DNA from: Planctomycetota bacterium
GTDB taxonomy: Bacteria > Planctomycetota > MHYJ01 > WSZJ01 > JACPWG01
Reading direction: 5' to 3'
Assembly (NCBI GenBank): GCA_016197205.1
Contig: JACPWG010000161.1
Span: 1-62,529 of the forward strand
DNA: 62,529 bases
The notes under the pieces were generated by a model. It saw only the letters and a list, made by a program, of their open reading frames with translations, was not told the origin of the DNA and did no database searches. The position numbers were made by a program, and so were the translations under genes. The number at the start of each line of letters is the position of its first letter. The first letter of the stretch is position 1. This document shows, piece after piece, positions 1 through 8,628 of this stretch.

Positions 1-3000
1 CACGTTCGAGCAGAGCCCGCCGCCGTAGCGCTCGCCGCTCCGGACGTCTACCGGCTCGCAACCCGCCGGCTTGGGGTCTTCGACGAGCAGGTACTCGTAT
101 TCGTTCTCCGCCTCGAGCGAGAGCCGCACCTCCACCTCCTCCCCGCTCGCCAGCTCCTCGCCCGCGACCAGCGGTTGCCGGTCGTACTCCAGCTCGGTCA
201 GCTCCTTCCCTTCGACCGTCCGCTTCACGGCGCGCGGAACCAGCCGCGCATATGCCCGCGTCACCGACACGCCGTTCGACGATCCCTGCACGTCCTCTTC
301 CTGGGTGAAGTACCGAAGCTCCACCGACCAGTAGAGCGAGCCGGTCCCCTCGCGCCGGATCGTGACCCGCCGCCGGCCGTCCTGCACGGCGTCACCCACG
401 ACCGACAGCTCGCCGTCGAAGGCGAAGAGGTTGTCCTTCCGCACGCGCGCCACCTTCTTCGCGATTCCCTCGTAGGCGACGGTCGCCGTGAAGTCCGGCT
501 CCAGCTCCCGCCGCGCGCGCGCGAATTCGCAGAGCGCGCCGATCGCGAACGCGCTGTCCTTGGTGCTCTTCCACCTCACGCCCACGCGGCTTCGCACCAG
601 CCCCTCCGCGAGGAGCGGCACGCGGGCGTCATCCGGAAGCACCCGCAAATACGCCCGCAAGATCGCCGCGTTCGTCTCCACGTCATCGTGGTACCAACGC
701 CACGCCACGTCCGCGGGCCGCCGGGTCCAGCAGCACGTGCCCGCCTTTTCGTCCACCGACAGGAAGTCCGCGATGTTCTCGCAAACCACGGTCGCCCGCT
801 TCGTGTCACCCGCGTTCGCAAGCGCGAGCGCAAGGAGCGCACGACCGTACCCGGACAGTCCGATCCGCCGGTCGTAGAGCCGGTCAAGCAACGCCGCGCC
901 GGACTTCTTTCCGTCGGCAAGCACGCCGGCCACGTACGCGGCGCACTCCAGGTCCTCTTCGTCCGCCGCCCGCTTGGCCAGCAGCTTCTCGCCACGCGCG
1001 AGCCGATCCGCGTCCACCTCGATGCCCGCCGTGCGCGCGGTCCGCAGCCCGCCCACGACGTACGCGGTCATGTACGGATCGCTCCCGTCCCCGCGCCACC
1101 AGCCCCAGCCGCCGTCGCCGTTCTGGGCATCGTAGAGCCGGTCGAGCCCTGCCCGGACGATGCGCGACAGCTCGCGCGAATCGAAGACCGGGTCGTGCCC
1201 GCACCAGCCCGCCGGCCGGAGGTTGCCGTCGGAGACCGCCTCGCGCCGCCGCGCGGCCACGTCCTCCAGTCGGATCCCCAGCTCGGAGAGCGTCGCCGCC
1301 ACCTGCACGGCCGGCAGGAAGCGGCTCAGGGTCTGCTCGACGCAACCGTACGGATACTCCAGCAGGTACGGAAGCGCGTCGAGCGCGATCGCGAGCCGGG
1401 TCGGGTAGACGCGCACGGTCAGTCGCGCGTTGTCCACGCGCCGCTCGGCCGGGACGTCCACCTCCACGGTCGCGGACTCCGGACCTCCGTCGGGAAGAGA
1501 GCCCGACCACGAGAGGCCCTTGTCCGCGCCGTGCACATGCACGGGCAGCGCGACCTCCATCGCGTCGCTCTCCTCGTCGGTGAGCGCCTTCGCCAGGACC
1601 GTGGCCTGACCCCCGCGGACCGCACGCAGGCTCCAATCGACCCGCCGCTCCCCCCCGGCCGGGACTTCGACGGTGCGCGGCGCCGCGTTGCTCGCCTCCA
1701 GCAAGCCGCCGGCGAGCGAAAGGCTCATGTCGACTTTTTTTGCGGTCGCGAGGTAATTGTGCACGAGGGTCGAGACGGTCGCCTCGTCCCGCTCCGCGAG
1801 AAAGCGGGGGGCGGCGACGCGGATGAGGAGGTTCTTCGAGGTCACGAAGCCTCCGGTCGCGGCGCCGACCTGCGTCGCGCCCGTGAAGCCGCGCGCGCCG
1901 AGCTGCCAGGCCGTGAGCGAGTCCGGGCAGGTGAACTCCGCCTCCGCGCTCCCGTCCGCACCGGTGACAAGGTCCGGCACCCAGAGGGCGGAGTCGGCGA
2001 AATGCGACCGGACCGCGGGCTCCACCCGGCCCCGCCCACCCATGCCACCGCCACCGCCGCCGCCCGCGCCGCGCCCACCGCCCGACCCGGCGGCGATCCC
2101 CTGCGCCGGCCCCGGCTTCGCAGCGGGCGGCGTGGCCGGCGCAGGCGCCTCAGCCGGCCGCGAGGGCTCGGCTTTCCACGTCGTGATCGCGCCCGCTCTG
2201 CCCGGCGCGGCCGCGCCACCCGTCGCCGCGCCGCTGTCCGGCATGGCGCTGTACAGATCGAAGGATGCGCCATCGGGCGAACCCGCGACCTCTCCCCAGC
2301 CCGGCGGCATGCCGTGCAGTTTGAAGCGGCGGATCGCATTCCCGTCTCGCGTCATTCCCTCGAAGCGGAACCCCAGCCCGCTCTCGACCCCGGTCTCGAG
2401 CCAGCGTCGCCCCCCATGGAAGAAGAGCCGCGGGTCCGCGGCCGTCTCGGGCTGGATGTACAGCACGGAACGGTCATACGCCGAGAGCGACAATTCGCAG
2501 CGCACGGGCTTGCCGTCCGCGTCCGTCACGCGCGCCGTCACGCGCCCCTTGTCTCCGGGCCGGTAGGTCGCCTTGTCGGTCGACAGCGACACGCCCAGCA
2601 ACTCGCTCGCGGGCGGCACGAAGATCTCCCTGCGCTCTTCGTAGAGCCGACCGTTCCGGACCGCCATCGCGCGAAGAAAAAAGTTCGGCCGATGTCCACG
2701 CTCGACGGGCAGGTCCAGGACGCGCGTCTTCCCGCGCAGGGGAAGCACCTGAGCCGAGCGGATGTCGTGCCCGAACTCCTCCGTAAGCAGGACGGTCTGG
2801 CCCGGCCAGTTCGACGACAAGAAAACGTGGATACTCTCTCCCTCGAGGTAGGTGCGCTTGTCCGTGATCACGTCGAGGTCGCGGAAGTGAAGCGCGCCGC
2901 CCTCGACCTCGTTCGTCTCCTTCGACGCGACCCAGACGTGCGTCGAGCCCGCCACCGTGCCGCCCCAGTGGTCCGCGGCCTCGAACGCGACCTTGAAGAG

Positions 3001-5781
3001 CCCGGGCGCGTCCGACTGCCATTTGAAGAACGCGCGGCCGTCGCCGTCCGTGATGAGGTCGTCCTCCTGGACGCGCGTCTCCACCGGCTGGTCGTTCTTC
3101 TCGCCCGCGTACGTGACGCGCGCGACCGTCACGCGCCCCTTCGCCGGGCGCGGCTCGTCGTCGGGCGTGGTCGTGGCCAGCTCGAGCTCGACCTGGTCGC
3201 CGGGCAGGTAGAAGCCCTGTCTCGGAACGAGAAAGGCGAAGAACTCGCGCCGCGTGACGGTGACGCCGCCGCTCGCCTCGACGACGTGGCGGCTCTTGTC
3301 CGTGACTTCGACCGCGACCTCGTAGCGCTGGTCCTGCTCGGGAAAATCGTGGGCGGCCTTCGCCGTTTCGAAAGGGACCCGCAGCCGGCCCTCGGCGTCG
3401 GTCGTGCCGTGCCCCTCCGCGACCAGTTCGCGGCCGGCGGGGCCCTCCCCCCCCGGCCCTTCCCCCTCGTAGCCGCCGCCGTAATACCAATCCCAGGGAC
3501 CGGGGCGTCGGTGCGTGGGCGTGAACGGCGTCCGAAAAACGCGCCACGCGACGCTCGCCGCCGCGGCAGGAGCGCCGAAATAGTAGCGCGCGGCGACCAC
3601 GACCGCCGCCGGCTCGCCCAGCTTCACGTGCGCGGCGTCGGGCGTCACGGCGACCTCGACCTCCGGTTTCTTGTACTCCTCGACCTGGAACTGGCCCGGC
3701 GAGCACTCGAGGCTGCCGCCGTCCGGCCGCTCCACCTCGAGCGACCAGGTCCCGAGCGGCGCGCCTTCGGGCAGGGCGAGCTGCCCGTGGAACGAGCCGA
3801 ATTCGCTCGTGGTCACCTCGGTCTCCAGGACCTTGCCGCCGCGTGCATCGTTCACCGCGAGGCGCAGCCGCGCGCCGGGGAGGTTCGCATATTCCCCCCG
3901 GGTGCGGCGACGAAGGATCCCCTTCCAGAAGACCGCCTGCCCCGGGCGATAGACCGGCCGGTCGGTGTGGACGTAGAGGACGTCCGTCGCGGCCGCGGCC
4001 CCGCGGCCCGGCGAGTACCACCAGAGGTTCGGCGTGAGCGCGATCCGGCCCGCCTTGCGTGCGACCGCCTCGACGCGAAGCGAGTTTCCCTCCGCCACCG
4101 TCATCGGCGCCACGCGGCAGAGACCGTCCGCCCCGGTGCGTTCGCGCGTCACCTGACCCGTACGATGGGCCTTGCCGGCTTCGGTGACGTCGGCGTACTG
4201 GCGCACGAGCACCTCGGCGTCGCCGACGGGTTCGCCCGTGAGCGCGTCCGCGGCGAAAAAAAGAAAGCCGTCGCGACTGGAACGCTCGACGAGGGCCAGG
4301 TCGGTGAGGAGGACGAGGACGCTCGTCGTGATTTTCTCCGCCGAGGCCGACACGAGGTACAACCCCGACTCGCGGGTCGGGAGGGGGAACGCCACGGCTC
4401 GCTCCAGGGGCTTGTAGGCGCCGTCGTCCCCGGTCTCCACCTCCCACTCGGCGACCTTCGCGCCGAGGGCGTCCGCGCGGGACCTCCGCTCCCGGAGGAC
4501 CGCGTCGGCGAGGCCCTGGAGGCTTCGATTCCAGTCTTCGGTGAAGGACGACTTGTCGAGCAGCGCGTCGAGCTTCACCTTGCGGGCGACGAACGCGACC
4601 TTCTTGACGTTGCGCGACGAGAGCTTCGCCTCGACCTTCGCGCCGGGGATCGTCGGGGGCGGGGCCTCCAGCGCGAGGCGCGGGCGGCGGAGCTCCTGGA
4701 GATGATAGCCGGCGTCGCCGGCCCATTTCGACTGGCGATGCGCCTCGAGGAAGCGCTCGAATTCCGCGACGGCCTCCGGGAAAGCGGCCGCCTGCAGGAA
4801 GTAGGCGGCGAGGGCGTAGTGGGTCTCGTGGGCGGCGGGCGAGTCGGGGAAGCGCGCGAGCGCGTCCCGCAGGATCGCGGCGGGGTCGTGGGCGGCGGGG
4901 ACGGCGCCGTTCTCCGGGCGGTCGAAGTCGCTTGCGTGCCGGAGGTAGAAGGCCGCCTTGGCGGCGAGGGCGCGCTGGGAAGCGACGCGGTCGGGATCGG
5001 CGTCGAGCAGGACGACTTCTTCGTAGAGGAAAGGGAGCTTGTCCCACAGCGGCCAGGCGGGGTCATAGGCGCGGGCGTCGGCGGGTCGGGCGTCCTTCCA
5101 GCGGCGGGGCATGTCGGTTTCCGCGGGGGCGAAGAGGGAGTCCGCGCCGGCGAGGACGGACGCGAGGGCCAGGTTGACGTCGAGCGCCTCGGCGCGCAGC
5201 TCGAGGTCCTCGGGGGTCGACGCGAGGAGCGGCGCGGCGACGGCCTTCGCGTGTTCCAGGTGGGCGACCGCGGCTCGTAGGTCGTCCGTCCAGGTGCTGA
5301 CGTAGGTCCCTTCCTCCTCCGTGTTGCCGCGGACGAAGCGGTCCCCGACCTGGTAGCCGTAATGGGGGCGGGCGGAAAAAAGCCGCCCGAGGACTCCCTC
5401 CGCGCGCACTTCCCAAAGGGACGCGGGGTGGGCCTTCAGGAGCGCGGCGGCGGCCGTCTCCGCGTCTCCCCAGCGGTCGAGCCGCAGGAGGCACTGTGCG
5501 ATGCGCCAGCGGACGGAGGGACGGGAGGCGAACTCCGGGTCCGTGCGCCCGACCCCTTCGAAGCCGGCGAGGGCCTTCTTGTACGAGCCTTCGGCGAAGG
5601 CGCGCTCCGCAGCGGCGAGGCGCGACTCGGGGTCGCGGTCACCGGCGAGGGCGAAGGCGCCGAGGAGGGCGAGGGCGAGGAGGGGGACCGAGGCGGGAAG
5701 CGCGCGGTGACGCGGAGAGAGTCGAACGCGCGGGAGAGAGAGCGCGCGAGAGAGGGAATGAGAGAGGTCAGAGGGCGACAT
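1..5781 (-). CDS. Alpha-2-macroglobulin family protein (C-terminus beyond window)
   Basis: Bacterial alpha-2-macroglobulins are large periplasmic or surface protease traps. The frame stays open from ATG at 5781 to base 1 (1,927 codons, no stop), so the end lies outside the window. A hydrophobic N-terminal segment (about residues 28-46, rich in Leu and Ala, ending near FALAGD) looks like a signal peptide without a lipobox Cys. A TPR-like helical region follows, then MG/MG2-type beta domains containing the recognisable VYRPGQAVFWKG segment. A glycine-rich linker lies near bases 2040-2100. The thioester motif YGCVEQT has its Cys at about residue 1480 (bases 1342-1344), followed by the alpha-helical TED region. 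An intact thioester Cys and Glu-Gln imply covalent trapping ability. Unlike many bacterial homologues there is no penicillin-binding protein 1c gene beside it. A very long open frame on the plus strand here is antisense to this gene. Confidence 0.93.
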   Translation of the reverse strand, partial: MSPSDLSHSLSRALSLPRVRLSPRHRALPASVPLLALALLGAFALAGDRDPESRLAAAERAFAEGSYKKALAGFEGVGRTDPEFASRPSVRWRIAQCLLRLDRWGDAETAAAALLKAHPASLWEVRAEGVLGRLFSARPHYGYQVGDRFVRGNTEEEGTYVSTWTDDLRAAVAHLEHAKAVAAPLLASTPEDLELRAEALDVNLALASVLAGADSLFAPAETDMPRRWKDARPADARAYDPAWPLWDKLPFLYEEVVLLDADPDRVASQRALAAKAAFYLRHASDFDRPENGAVPAAHDPAAILRDALARFPDSPAAHETHYALAAYFLQAAAFPEAVAEFERFLEAHRQSKWAGDAGYHLQELRRPRLALEAPPPTIPGAKVEAKLSSRNVKKVAFVARKVKLDALLDKSSFTEDWNRSLQGLADAVLRERRSRADALGAKVAEWEVETGDDGAYKPLERAVAFPLPTRESGLYLVSASAEKITTSVLVLLTDLALVERSSRDGFLFFAADALTGEPVGDAEVLVRQYADVTEAGKAHRTGQVTRERTGADGLCRVAPMTVAEGNSLRVEAVARKAGRIALTPNLWWYSPGRGAAAATDVLYVHTDRPVYRPGQAVFWKGILRRRTRGEYANLPGARLRLAVNDARGGKVLETEVTTSEFGSFHGQLALPEGAPLGTWSLEVERPDGGSLECSPGQFQVEEYKKPEVEVAVTPDAAHVKLGEPAAVVVAARYYFGAPAAAASVAWRVFRTPFTPTHRRPGPWDWYYGGGYEGEGPGGEGPAGRELVAEGHGTTDAEGRLRVPFETAKAAHDFPEQDQRYEVAVEVTDKSRHVVEASGGVTVTRREFFAFLVPRQGFYLPGDQVELELATTTPDDEPRPAKGRVTVARVTYAGEKNDQPVETRVQEDDLITDGDGRAFFKWQSDAPGLFKVAFEAADHWGGTVAGSTHVWVASKETNEVEGGALHFRDLDVITDKRTYLEGESIHVFLSSNWPGQTVLLTEEFGHDIRSAQVLPLRGKTRVLDLPVERGHRPNFFLRAMAVRNGRLYEERREIFVPPASELLGVSLSTDKATYRPGDKGRVTARVTDADGKPVRCELSLSAYDRSVLYIQPETAADPRLFFHGGRRWLETGVESGLGFRFEGMTRDGNAIRRFKLHGMPPGWGEVAGSPDGASFDLYSAMPDSGAATGGAAAPGRAGAITTWKAEPSRPAEAPAPATPPAAKPGPAQGIAAGSGGGRGAGGGGGGGMGGRGRVEPAVRSHFADSALWVPDLVTGADGSAEAEFTCPDSLTAWQLGARGFTGATQVGAATGGFVTSKNLLIRVAAPRFLAERDEATVSTLVHNYLATAKKVDMSLSLAGGLLEASNAAPRTVEVPAGGERRVDWSLRAVRGGQATVLAKALTDEESDAMEVALPVHVHGADKGLSWSGSLPDGGPESATVEVDVPAERRVDNARLTVRVYPTRLAIALDALPYLLEYPYGCVEQTLSRFLPAVQVAATLSELGIRLEDVAARRREAVSDGNLRPAGWCGHDPVFDSRELSRIVRAGLDRLYDAQNGDGGWGWWRGDGSDPYMTAYVVGGLRTARTAGIEVDADRLARGEKLLAKRAADEEDLECAAYVAGVLADGKKSGAALLDRLYDRRIGLSGYGRALLALALANAGDTKRATVVCENIADFLSVDEKAGTCCWTRRPADVAWRWYHDDVETNAAILRAYLRVLPDDARVPLLAEGLVRSRVGVRWKSTKDSAFAIGALCEFARARRELEPDFTATVAYEGIAKKVARVRKDNLFAFDGELSVVGDAVQDGRRRVTIRREGTGSLYWSVELRYFTQEEDVQGSSNGVSVTRAYARLVPRAVKRTVEGKELTELEYDRQPLVAGEELASGEEVEVRLSLEAENEYEYLLVEDPKPAGCEPVDVRSGERYGGGLCSNV

Positions 5782-5843
5782 GGGGAAGACTCCGAGGAGA
5801 CGATGGGAGGAGGGTGGGCAAGGGCTGAACCGGGGTTGGCTTG

Positions 5844-5882
5844 TTTCAAAATTCAAATTTCAAAAAGTCAAGTTTCAAATTT
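5844..5882. repeat. AT-rich dispersed micro-repeat, copy 1
   Basis: This is a low-GC patch between the alpha-2-macroglobulin start and the HIT gene. Its core (5854-5882) matches 34250-34278 with about two mismatches over 29 bases; both share CAAAAAGTCAA flanked by TTTCAAATT blocks. The sharp AT shift in a very GC-rich background marks it as a mobile or amplifiable intergenic repeat rather than coding DNA. Confidence 0.6.
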
Positions 5883-5907
5883 GGTCGGAGAGAGTATCGA
5901 GGGAACT

Positions 5908-6390
5908 TCACGTGGCGGGCAGGGCTTTGCGTAGCTGCGCGAAGAGGTCGCTGAGGGCCTGCGGGACGACGCGTACGTCGCCGATGACGGGCATGAAGTT
6001 CGTGTCGCCGTTCCAGCGGGGGACAAGGTGCAGATGGATGTGCTCCAGGACGCCCGCGCCCGCGGTCCGACCGAGGTTCACGCCGAGGTTGAAGCCCTGG
6101 GGATTCATCGTGGCTTGGACGAGGGCCTGCATGTCGGCAAGCAGGCGCATCATTTCCAGCAGCTCGACGTCGTCCAGGTCCTTCAAGTCGGCCTTGTGGG
6201 CGAGCGGGGCGACCATGAGGTGGCCGGAGTTGTACGGATACCGGTTGAGGATGGCGAAGGTCTTCTGGCGGCGGACGAGGATGAGGTTCTTGTCGTCGTT
6301 GCGCTCGGCCAAAAGGCGGCAGAAGACGCAACCGGGGACGTCCGCCTCCTTGATGTACTCGATCCGCCACGGGGCCCACAACTGGCGCAT
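5908..6390 (-). CDS. HIT family hydrolase / Ap4A phosphorylase-like protein
   Basis: HIT (histidine triad) proteins are nucleotide hydrolases or transferases. This 160-residue protein carries the signature HIHLHLVPRW near residue 118, where the middle histidine of H-x-H-x-H is the expected nucleophile. The N-terminus (MRQLWAPWRIEYI) and the CVFC pair at about residues 21-24 are typical of the HIT subgroup related to diadenosine tetraphosphate phosphorylases. The pair may bind zinc. It is cytoplasmic; no signal or membrane segment is seen. It lies just upstream of the alpha-2-macroglobulin gene on the same strand (126 nt gap), and its own upstream spacer is filled by a palindromic repeat element, so it probably has its own promoter. 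The exact substrate cannot be told from sequence. Confidence 0.92.
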   Translation of the reverse strand: MRQLWAPWRIEYIKEADVPGCVFCRLLAERNDDKNLILVRRQKTFAILNRYPYNSGHLMVAPLAHKADLKDLDDVELLEMMRLLADMQALVQATMNPQGFNLGVNLGRTAGAGVLEHIHLHLVPRWNGDTNFMPVIGDVRVVPQALSDLFAQLRKALPAT

Positions 6391-6412
6391 GTGCGTCGCG
6401 GCTCCGGTCTAC

Positions 6413-6578
6413 GTACGGCTCCGAGGAAGTCGGTGGCCATTAGGCGAAGGCAAGTTTGGCCGCCCGCGAGGCGCGCGAGCGAGGCGTAGTAACGGAGAAC
6501 TACGGCGAGCGAGCGCAACAAAGCGGGCGGCCGAAATCGCCGAGCAAATTGGCCACCCACTTCCGCGGGGCGGTACTA
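6413..6578. repeat. Palindromic repeat element with terminal inverted repeats, copy A
   Basis: This block of about 166 bp fills the gap between the HIT gene start and the LysM/LytM gene stop. Its ends are imperfect inverted repeats: left GTACGGCTCCGAGGAAGT, right (reverse complement) GTACCGCCCCGCGGAAGT. An inner pair, GGCCGCCCGC / GCGGGCGGCC, can extend the hairpin around a loop containing GTAGTAACGGAGAACTAC. Inverted and partial copies are at 19476-19645 and 62432-62529. The stop codon of the neighbouring gene (TAG, 6576-6578) lies inside the right end. There is no coding capacity, so it looks like a MITE or large REP-type element. Confidence 0.75.
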
Positions 6579-7658
6579 AGGTAACAACCGTAGAGGGGAC
6601 TGCGGCTTGCCGTCGCGGTAGAGGCGAAAGAGGAGCAGAGGCCGCACGGCGCGGCCCGTGTCGCCTACGCGCGCGATCGCCTGCCCTTGCCGAACGGTCT
6701 CACCGGGTCGCACGAGCAGCTCGGAGCAGAAGGCATAGAAGGAAGCCACGCCGCCAGGGTGTCGGAGCACGAGCGTTTGACCGAAACCCTGGAGGCGTAC
6801 GGAGGCAAACGCGACGACCCCCCCTTTGGTGGCGCGCACTTCGGCCCCGTCCTGCGTTTCGATCTCGAGCCCGACGGTGCCATGGTCGGTGACCTTCCCC
6901 TGAACCGGCCAGACATAGCCGGCGCCGGAGACGTTCGCGGCGGGCTCCATCTCCGGAGCGGGCTCGCCGCGGCGCAGGCTGCGCATGCCGCCGGCGACGG
7001 AAGGGATCACAAGCTTTTGGCCCACGTCGAGGCGGGAGGCTTCGTGGAGCCCGTTTGCCTGCGCGATCGCCGCCACGTTCGTCCCGTACGTGCGCGAGAT
7101 CCCCCAGAGAGTCTCGCCGCGGCGGACGACATGGAGGGTGGAACCGGCGGGCGCCGCGGTTCGGCCACGGCCGGTGTCCGGAAGGAGCTCGACGGGGCGC
7201 GGCATCCCGGCCGGCGCGCCGCCGACGGGCCTCGCGGGGAGCGCGGTCGGCGAGGGTCCGCGTGGGAGCGCACCGGGGGCACGGGCCGCACCGGGGGCAT
7301 CGAGACCGGACTCGAGGGGGAGGTTGGGGTCGTCCTGTAGAAAAGCGAGCTCCTGGTTGAGCCGCGGGTCGTTCGACGGCACGCCGCGCGCGGCGCCCGT
7401 CGGGGCGGCGGCCGGACCGCCGATACGGACGGGGGTGCGGAGTGCCTGGGTCGTTGACGCCGACGCGGCCGGGGCCGGGGCGGAGGGGGAGACAGAGGCG
7501 AGGGCCACCGAGGAATCCGCGACGCGGGCGGCGCGGTCCTCCCCGCGTGGAGCGCGACGGGGCGGGCCGGTGCGGGCGCCTTTGGGGGGAAAGAGGGCGG
7601 AGCAGCCGGACGACACGACGGCCGCCAGCAGGGCGGCGAACAGGCCCGCGCGCGTCAT
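6576..7658 (-). CDS. LysM and degenerate LytM (peptidase M23-like) lipoprotein
   Basis: This looks like a cell-envelope protein of the NlpD/EnvC type. The 360-residue product begins with a short hydrophobic segment ending in VVSSGC, a probable lipobox with Cys19. A Pro/Ala-rich linker follows, then a LysM peptidoglycan-binding domain at about residues 176-219 (RRGETLWGISRTYGTN) and a C-terminal LytM fold at about 249-360. Metallopeptidases of this family need H-x(n)-D and H-x-H zinc ligands. Here the equivalent positions read VGLEI and LLLFRLY, so the zinc site is lost and the domain is probably a regulator of amidases, as in E. coli EnvC/NlpD. ATG at 7658 is chosen because the longer in-frame start would overlap the tRNA-Gly gene. 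The last codons fall in a palindromic repeat. Confidence 0.88.
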   Translation of the reverse strand: MTRAGLFAALLAAVVSSGCSALFPPKGARTGPPRRAPRGEDRAARVADSSVALASVSPSAPAPAASASTTQALRTPVRIGGPAAAPTGAARGVPSNDPRLNQELAFLQDDPNLPLESGLDAPGAARAPGALPRGPSPTALPARPVGGAPAGMPRPVELLPDTGRGRTAAPAGSTLHVVRRGETLWGISRTYGTNVAAIAQANGLHEASRLDVGQKLVIPSVAGGMRSLRRGEPAPEMEPAANVSGAGYVWPVQGKVTDHGTVGLEIETQDGAEVRATKGGVVAFASVRLQGFGQTLVLRHPGGVASFYAFCSELLVRPGETVRQGQAIARVGDTGRAVRPLLLFRLYRDGKPQSPLRLLP

Positions 7659-7685
7659 CCAGGCAGCCTCGGGCAGGGGAGATGG

Positions 7686-7757
7686 AGCGGGCGATGGGGC
7701 TCGAACCCACGACAACCAGCTTGGGAAGCTGGTGTTCTACCACTGAACTACGCCCGC
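7686..7757 (-). tRNA. tRNA-Gly (anticodon CCC)
   Basis: On the minus strand the 72 nt fold into a complete cloverleaf. The acceptor is GCGGGCG paired with CGCCCGC, the D arm GTTC-AGTGGTA-GAAC, the anticodon arm CCAGC-TTCCCAA-GCTGG, and the T arm GTGGG-TTCGAGC-CCCAT. The anticodon at positions 34-36 is CCC, reading GGG glycine codons. No 3' CCA is encoded. A near-consensus promoter lies immediately upstream. Confidence 0.96.
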
Positions 7758-7779
7758 TCGATGGAACTGAACGGTCGAG

Positions 7780-7807
7780 ATTATAGAAGGGTGGGTCAAG
7801 GGGTCAA
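7780..7807 (-). promoter_or_regulatory. Sigma-70-type promoter of tRNA-Gly
   Basis: On the minus strand, TTGACC (7807-7802), a 16-nt spacer and a perfect TATAAT (7785-7780) stand about 22 nt before the tRNA 5' end. This is one of the best -35/-10 matches in the window and fits strong constitutive tRNA transcription. Read-through could also serve the lipoprotein gene downstream. Confidence 0.75.
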
Positions 7808-7919
7808 GAGAAAACCGGGCGCGCGCCCTCGAGCTTCGGCCGCACTCGGGCTCCCGGTTCCCGGCGCTCCCGCACGCGCCGAAGTTCAGCACCCGCCGCA
7901 GGGCCGGCGAGTGGGGGCA

Positions 7920-8591
7920 TCAGTGACGACGGGACTGGAGCCGCTCGCGCACCGCGTCGATCACGCCCCCATTCTGCGCGAGGAGGACATTGTTGACGAG
8001 GAAGCGCGGGCAGGAGGGAAGCTCGATCTCGACCGCGAAGACGAGGAGGGCTTTTCCCTCCGGCATCGGCGTCACGACCCATTGGCCGCGGTTGCGCGGC
8101 AACTCCGCCGTGGATACGTCCCACGAAGCGACGCGACGCTCGGGCCCCTCCTCGTGTCGCGCGCGAACATCGACGGGGAAGACCCCGAGCCGGGTGTCCA
8201 CTCTTGCCTGGAGGTGCCACACCTGCGGGTCCTCCTGCGTGACGCGCGTGTCCTTCATTTCCCAAAGACTGGAGCGAAAGGTCTCGGGGAACCGGGCGTA
8301 ATCCGTGAGGATGCGCCAGACCTCGTCGGAAGCGGCGTCGAGCACCGCGGCACTGCGCACCACAACGCGACCGTCCTCGCCGCGAAAGAGCTGGGTGCGG
8401 GTCCCTTCCGCCGCCGTCGCAGGGTTTTCCTCCGCGCGGTCGGCCCACGTGCCGCGCACCCACAGCGCGAGCGCGAGCGCCGCCATGGTCAGGGCGATCG
8501 ACCAGAGGACGATCGTGCGCGTCCGCAGCGAAGGCGGAGGCGAGGGCGGCGCCGTGTCCGGCGCGGGAGCGGCAGGCGCGGGTTCCGTCAT
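7920..8591 (-). CDS. Membrane-anchored SRPBCC (START/polyketide-cyclase-like) protein
   Basis: This 223-residue protein has a Pro-rich N-terminus, one transmembrane segment at about residues 26-47 (IVLWSIALTMAALALALWV) and a soluble domain of about 150 residues. That domain has the SRPBCC pattern: VVVRSAAVLDAASDEVWRILTDYARFPE, a beta strand followed by the helix that lines the ligand cavity, as in Coq10/START-like lipid-binding proteins. The domain would face the periplasm if the short N-terminus is cytoplasmic. It overlaps no neighbour; the gene upstream on the same strand (polycysteine protein) ends 37 nt before its start, so co-transcription is likely. Ligand and role are unknown. Confidence 0.8.
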   Translation of the reverse strand: MTEPAPAAPAPDTAPPSPPPSLRTRTIVLWSIALTMAALALALWVRGTWADRAEENPATAAEGTRTQLFRGEDGRVVVRSAAVLDAASDEVWRILTDYARFPETFRSSLWEMKDTRVTQEDPQVWHLQARVDTRLGVFPVDVRARHEEGPERRVASWDVSTAELPRNRGQWVVTPMPEGKALLVFAVEIELPSCPRFLVNNVLLAQNGGVIDAVRERLQSRRH

Positions 8592-8628
8592 AGGTCGAGC
8601 CCCAAGAGCGTGGTCGGCGTGCGACGCT

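Noticed and set aside
2474..5047. An 857-codon minus-strand frame
   Set aside because: Wrong phase on the same strand as the alpha-2-macroglobulin; composition is Arg/Pro-rich with no motifs.
175..5280. A 1,701-codon open frame on the plus strand
   Set aside because: Antisense to the alpha-2-macroglobulin gene, whose minus-strand frame has a signal peptide and an intact thioester motif. The plus-strand translation is Arg/Ala/Gly-rich with no family features.
7659..7715. Longer start for the LysM/LytM protein
   Set aside because: Would be encoded inside the tRNA-Gly gene and precede the signal peptide.
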